Positions 61,112-64,000 of a DNA stretch of 64,000 bases are shown here, piece by piece. The translations under genes were made by a program, and so were the position numbers. The notes under the pieces are model-generated. The model ran no database searches, had not been told where the DNA came from, and was given only the letters and a program-made list of their open reading frames with translations. This DNA comes from Brevundimonas sp. UBA7506 (lineage in GTDB: Bacteria > Pseudomonadota > Alphaproteobacteria > Caulobacterales > Caulobacteraceae), in the NCBI RefSeq assembly GCF_002479495.1, contig NZ_DLNQ01000010.1, forward strand, positions 275,896 to 339,895, in the 5' to 3' direction. Position 1 is the first letter of the stretch, and the number at the start of each line of letters is the position of its first letter.

Positions 61112-61139
61112 CGGCGGGCGGCTGATCAGCCGCCCGCCG
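61112..61139 (-). other. Perfect 28-bp palindrome between lipoprotein and receptor genes
   Basis: The arm cggcgggcggctga followed directly by its reverse complement. It is 20 bp after the lipoprotein stop on the minus strand and followed by pyrimidine-rich CGCCTTTCCTCCTTCTTTCC. It could be a partial terminator that lowers receptor relative to lipoprotein expression. Confidence 0.65.
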
Positions 61140-61159
61140 CTCAAGGATCGAGGCGACCC

Positions 61160-62650
61160 TTAGTCGTTCAGCCAGCGGGTCCAGTTCAGCGTCCAGTTGG
61201 AAGCCGAGTCACGGACCGCGCCGACGTAGGGGGCGGCGTCGAAGAAGGCGTCGATCGTGCGCGGATCGACCGAGGTCACGCCGTTCTCGTTGACGCCATT
61301 GATGTAGGCCTTGCCGCCCGAGACGTAGGACGACAGGGTCGAGGCGCCCGTGCGGTTGTTGGCGTCCTTGGTGAAGACGGCCTGGGCCTGGGTGCTGTGG
61401 AAGGGCGTCGCCGTCGAGATGTAGAAGGAGCGCAGCGACAGATTGCCGGCGTCGGCTTGCGCGTAGGTGGCGGCGTCGTCGATGCGCAGGCCGCGCTGGA
61501 AGTTGCCGGACACGACGTGGTTGTAGAGCTTGCCGGCGGTGCCGCGGCGCAGGCGCAGACCGGCGCCAGCCGTGGTGTTGCCGACCAGGGTCACGTTCGA
61601 GATGGTCGGAGCGGAACGCGGCAGGATGTCGAAGCCCAGTTCGTTGTTGTCGGCCTCGTAACCGGCGTCGCCGGCCAGCTGCAGCGGGTTCTGGGCGATG
61701 ACCACGTGCTGGACCTTGCCGTTCCAGCCGAAGGTCCAGTCCAGGCTGTCGTCGTCGGCGCCCGTCAGCACCAGGTGCTTGGCGTTGACCGAACCGCCGA
61801 AGAACTCGACCGTGTCGTCGCCGCCGTTGTGGGCTTGGACATAGTCGACGGTTGAGCCCGAACCGACGCCCCAGAAGGCGATGGCGTTCAGCTCGTTGGT
61901 CTCGGTGAAGCGCACGCCGGCGTATTCGACGCGGACGTAGCGCAGGGTGCCCGAGGTGTCGTTCGGCACATTGCCGCCGTACAGGCCCGAGCCGCCTTCG
62001 GCTTCGGCTTCACAGACGGCCGGAGCGGCCGGGCAGTTGTTGATCACGCCGCGGCCGAGCAGCGACAGGCCGCCCCACTCGCCCGAATAGGGGTCGTCGC
62101 GGACGCCGGCGCCGAGGGGCGAACGGGCGTTGGCCAGACCCAGGGTCGTGGCGTAACCGAGCGCGTCGGCGCTGGTGAAGATGATGGGCTGGGCGGCGGT
62201 GCCCTGGGCGTTGATGCGCGAGCCGCGCTGGATGGCCAGTTGCGAGGTGCGGGTGCCGGCGTAGATCTTCACACCCGGGTCGATCGACAGGACGGCGGTG
62301 ACGCCGCCGGCCTTCTGGCCGTCGAAGCCGACGTCCTTGCCGACCTTGACCGTGCCGTTCAGCTGGTAGGCCGGGCCGGCCGTCAGGGTCAGGTTGGTGG
62401 TGATCTCGCCCGAGATGCGGCAGTGCTCCTCGGTGCCGACCGTGACCTTGGTCACGTTCGGGTGGGTCGGGCAGGCGCCGGTCGAGCCGCCCGTGCCGCC
62501 GCCGCCGTTGTTGCCGCCGCCGCCCGTTCCCGGGTTGCCGCCGGTGTTGCCGGGGTTCTGCAGTTCAGAGGTGCCGTCGCCGCCGCAGGCGGCCAGGGCC
62601 AGGGCGCTGGCGGCGACCGCGAGCAGGGTTTTCGTCTTGAGAGCGGTCAT
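61160..62650 (-). CDS. Beta-helix lipoprotein (ElpS-like)
   Basis: From ATG 62650 (GGAG upstream), 496 residues. Lipobox LAAC with Cys near residue 20, then a Gly/Asn-rich spacer (about 30-55, GNTGGNPGTGGGGNNGGGG). The rest has right-handed beta-helix character: LTLTAGPAYQLNGTVKVGKDV, AGVRFTETNELNAIAFWGVGSGSTVDYVQAHNGGDDTVEFFGGSVNAKHLVL, GLRLRRGTAGKLYNHVVSGNFQRGLRI. It resembles, by memory of size, lipobox and gene position, the extracellular T2SS-exported lipoprotein ElpS of Caulobacter, also next to a TonB receptor and gsp genes. The identification is inferred; the lipoprotein nature is clear. Confidence 0.8.
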   Translation of the reverse strand: MTALKTKTLLAVAASALALAACGGDGTSELQNPGNTGGNPGTGGGGNNGGGGTGGSTGACPTHPNVTKVTVGTEEHCRISGEITTNLTLTAGPAYQLNGTVKVGKDVGFDGQKAGGVTAVLSIDPGVKIYAGTRTSQLAIQRGSRINAQGTAAQPIIFTSADALGYATTLGLANARSPLGAGVRDDPYSGEWGGLSLLGRGVINNCPAAPAVCEAEAEGGSGLYGGNVPNDTSGTLRYVRVEYAGVRFTETNELNAIAFWGVGSGSTVDYVQAHNGGDDTVEFFGGSVNAKHLVLTGADDDSLDWTFGWNGKVQHVVIAQNPLQLAGDAGYEADNNELGFDILPRSAPTISNVTLVGNTTAGAGLRLRRGTAGKLYNHVVSGNFQRGLRIDDAATYAQADAGNLSLRSFYISTATPFHSTQAQAVFTKDANNRTGASTLSSYVSGGKAYINGVNENGVTSVDPRTIDAFFDAAPYVGAVRDSASNWTLNWTRWLND

Positions 62651-62952
62651 CGTTCTCCACCGTGTCCAAGCCAATGAGACATGCAGGAGGACGTCCGGAC
62701 GGATTGTCCGAAATTGGATGATCGGCGCCCGCCTGCCCGGCCCCTCCCCTAGAAGCCGGATGTGACACCGCCGCCGCCGAACCACGACAAATCAGACGCC
62801 GTTCCATGAAGCTGTGGCGCCGCTTGCATGAAAGACCGTCCTGACACGGCGTGGATTTCATATTCCGCCGATGCCTGGCGACGATTCCGCCTCCCCCAAT
62901 CCGTCCGCGCCCGCTAGTTGAGGGCGACAACCACGCGCCGGGGAGGCGACCC
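62651..62952. other. Divergent promoter region, lipoprotein and prepilin peptidase
   Basis: 302 bp without a gene. Contains ctttcat words on the minus strand near 62830-62850, loosely like half of a Pho box, and a short cggacggattgtccg inverted repeat (62697-62711). No full box can be assigned. Confidence 0.4.
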
Positions 62953-63726
62953 ATGTTGATTTACGCCGCCTTCCTGGGGGGCGTCGGCCTAATAGTCGGC
63001 AGCTTCCTGGGCCTGGTCAGTCTGCGCCTGCCGCGCGGCGAGGACGTGGTGTTCGGCCGTTCGCGGTGCGGCGGCTGCGGCCGAACGCTGAAGCCCTGGC
63101 GCATGATCCCGCTGCTCAGCTGGGCCCTGTCGCGCGGACGCTGTTCCGACTGCGGCTCGAAGATCCCCCTCCGCTATCCGCTGATTGAACTGGGATCGGG
63201 CCTGATCGGGGTCTGGGCCGGGCTGTCTTCCGGCGACTTCACCATGGCCCTGATGACCGGGGTGCTGGGGTGGAACCTGCTGATCATCGCCCTGGTCGAC
63301 GCCGAGCACTTCTGGCTGCCCGACCAGTTGACCCTGCCCCTGTTCGTCAGCGGCCTGATCGCGGCGGTCCTGCTCTATCCCGGCGGCCTTGGCGCCGCCT
63401 TCCCCTCGGCCCTGATCCCGCCGCTGATCGGCGCCTTGGTGGGCTTCGGCGGACTGTGGCTGCTGGCCCGCCTCTATAGAGTCGTGCGCGGGCGCGAAGG
63501 CCTGGGCGGCGGCGATCCCTTCCTGCTGGGCGCCAGCGGCGCCTGGGTCGGCTGGACGGGCCTGCCCAGCGTCCTTCTGTGGGCCTCGGCCGCTGGACTC
63601 AGCGTCGTGCTGGCCATGCTGATCGTGCGGCGTCGCGTGTCGGCGACCGACCGCCTGCCGTTCGGCGTCTTCCTGTCCATCGGCGTCTGGCTGACCTGGC
63701 TCTACGGCCCGCTGGGCCTGAGCTGA
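62953..63726 (+). CDS. gspO: Prepilin peptidase (GspO/PilD type)
   Basis: From ATG 62953 (GGGGAGG upstream), 257 residues with about seven hydrophobic segments. Two Cys pairs in CGGCGRTLKPW and CSDCGSKIPLRYPLIE (about 39-65), and the aspartate pair of the catalytic site in ALVDAEHFWLPDQLT (about 115) and the GGGDPFLLGA type motif (about 185), where the usual GxGD is GGGD. It cleaves and N-methylates prepilin-like proteins, here GspG-K. It lies opposite the lipoprotein gene, outside the main gsp operon. Confidence 0.9.
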   Translation: MLIYAAFLGGVGLIVGSFLGLVSLRLPRGEDVVFGRSRCGGCGRTLKPWRMIPLLSWALSRGRCSDCGSKIPLRYPLIELGSGLIGVWAGLSSGDFTMALMTGVLGWNLLIIALVDAEHFWLPDQLTLPLFVSGLIAAVLLYPGGLGAAFPSALIPPLIGALVGFGGLWLLARLYRVVRGREGLGGGDPFLLGASGAWVGWTGLPSVLLWASAAGLSVVLAMLIVRRRVSATDRLPFGVFLSIGVWLTWLYGPLGLS

Positions 63727-63739
63727 GTCACGGCCGGGA

Positions 63740-64000
63740 TCAGCGCAGCAGGTCGCCCCAGCGCCACTGGCCCGTTCCCAGGGCCAGCCGCGCCGCGCCC
63801 GGGCCGTCGCCCAGGGTCAGCAGGACATAGCCCCGCACCGTCTCGGTCTTGCAGGCGCGCGGCGTGAAGCCGACGGTGACCGCCACGGCCTGACGCACGC
63901 CCGCCAGCCCCTTGCCTTCCTGACCGGGGCTCAGCACCCAGTCGCCGTTCCACACCAGGATGGCGCGACCATTGGCCCCCGAGGTGCGATAGGCTTCGTT
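63740..64000 (-). CDS. Hypothetical protein, C-terminal part (runs off the window)
   Basis: The open frame enters from the right edge and ends at TGA 63740. Eighty-six visible residues include GRAILVWNGDWVLSPGQEGKGLAGVRQAVAVTVGF and AARLALGTGQWRWGDLLR, a short beta-rich domain with no recognised motif. The start lies beyond position 64000. It may be a periplasmic protein. It is convergent with the prepilin peptidase, 13 bp apart. Confidence 0.7.
   Translation of the reverse strand, partial: NEAYRTSGANGRAILVWNGDWVLSPGQEGKGLAGVRQAVAVTVGFTPRACKTETVRGYVLLTLGDGPGAARLALGTGQWRWGDLLR

Noticed and set aside
58371..61163. 930-residue plus-strand frame over the TonB receptor
   Set aside because: Shadow of the TonB receptor gene, which has plug and barrel motifs on the minus strand.
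62800..62880. A Pho box upstream of the ElpS-like gene, expected from phosphate control of ElpS
   Set aside because: Only single ctttcat/cttcat words at wrong spacing are seen. It would need a full CTGTCAT-N4-CTGTCAT pair.
1..64000. tRNA, rRNA, CRISPR array, prophage or insertion sequence
   Set aside because: No cloverleaf or repeat-spacer pattern, transposase or integrase was seen. The only repeats are intergenic palindromic families.

Overview
The window is GC-rich DNA with densely packed genes, and it reads as chromosome of a Caulobacterales alphaproteobacterium, most likely Brevundimonas or a close relative. The best evidence is a near-full-length CtrA master regulator (25114-25815) and its kinase CckA (29098-31155). 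Supporting signs are early flagellar genes preceded by CtrA-type boxes (one mismatch from TTAA-N7-TTAAC), clustered GANTC (CcrM) sites in front of ctrA, a MucR regulator, DUF2336 proteins, TonB-dependent receptors and a complete type II secretion operon. No rRNA, tRNA, CRISPR array, prophage or insertion sequence was seen.

Layout. 1-9.6 kb: mixed housekeeping and accessory genes: hybrid kinase, YcgN-like protein, a dead DUF559 nuclease gene, a TetR/SMR efflux pair, an ABC-F ATPase, a repeat-flanked orphan gene and a DUF5694 protein. 9.6-10.3 kb is non-coding with a strong hairpin. 10.3-19.4 kb: orphan substrate-binding lipoprotein, a Pro/Ala-rich secreted protein plus DUF2336, mucR, a second DUF2336, cysK, an esterase, and an Lrp regulator divergent from an EamA exporter with a 37-aa membrane protein behind it. 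19.4-24.9 kb: soluble PAS chemoreceptor, fliI-fliJ, GH10 xylanase lipoprotein, methyltransferase. 25.1-31.2 kb: ctrA, a divergent DnaA-domain-IV-like protein plus DUF6456 protein, a stretch of orphan genes separated by hairpin repeats, then cckA. 31.4-39.6 kb: flhB-fliR-fliQ, folE, a hydrolase broken by a nonsense codon, an acyltransferase, a VOC protein, then fliE-flgC-flgB divergent from fliO-fliP. 39.7-47.8 kb: HU, a 961-aa TPR protein with a CtrA-like box, DUF983, a small orphan, a TonB receptor, two orphan genes and a LuxR-type membrane-anchored regulator. 47.9-63.7 kb: the gspCDEFGHIJKLM operon, a TonB receptor plus beta-helix lipoprotein pair, and the prepilin peptidase. An orphan gene runs off the right edge.

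How it fits together. CckA phosphorylates CtrA through a phosphorelay. CtrA in turn is expected to activate the class II flagellar operons, whose promoters here (fliQ, flgB/fliO, fliI) carry near-consensus CtrA boxes. The T2SS operon together with its prepilin peptidase, which processes the five pseudopilins, would export proteins to the surface. The neighbouring lipoprotein/TonB-receptor pair resembles the Caulobacter ElpS neighbourhood and may be a T2SS client locus.

The intergenic spaces are full of inverted repeats of at least five families. Two genes carry single nonsense codons in otherwise intact frames. The least explained structures are the hairpin elements with a conserved loop and covarying stems that separate orphan genes, and the DnaA-like/DUF6456 pair that shares the ctrA control region.
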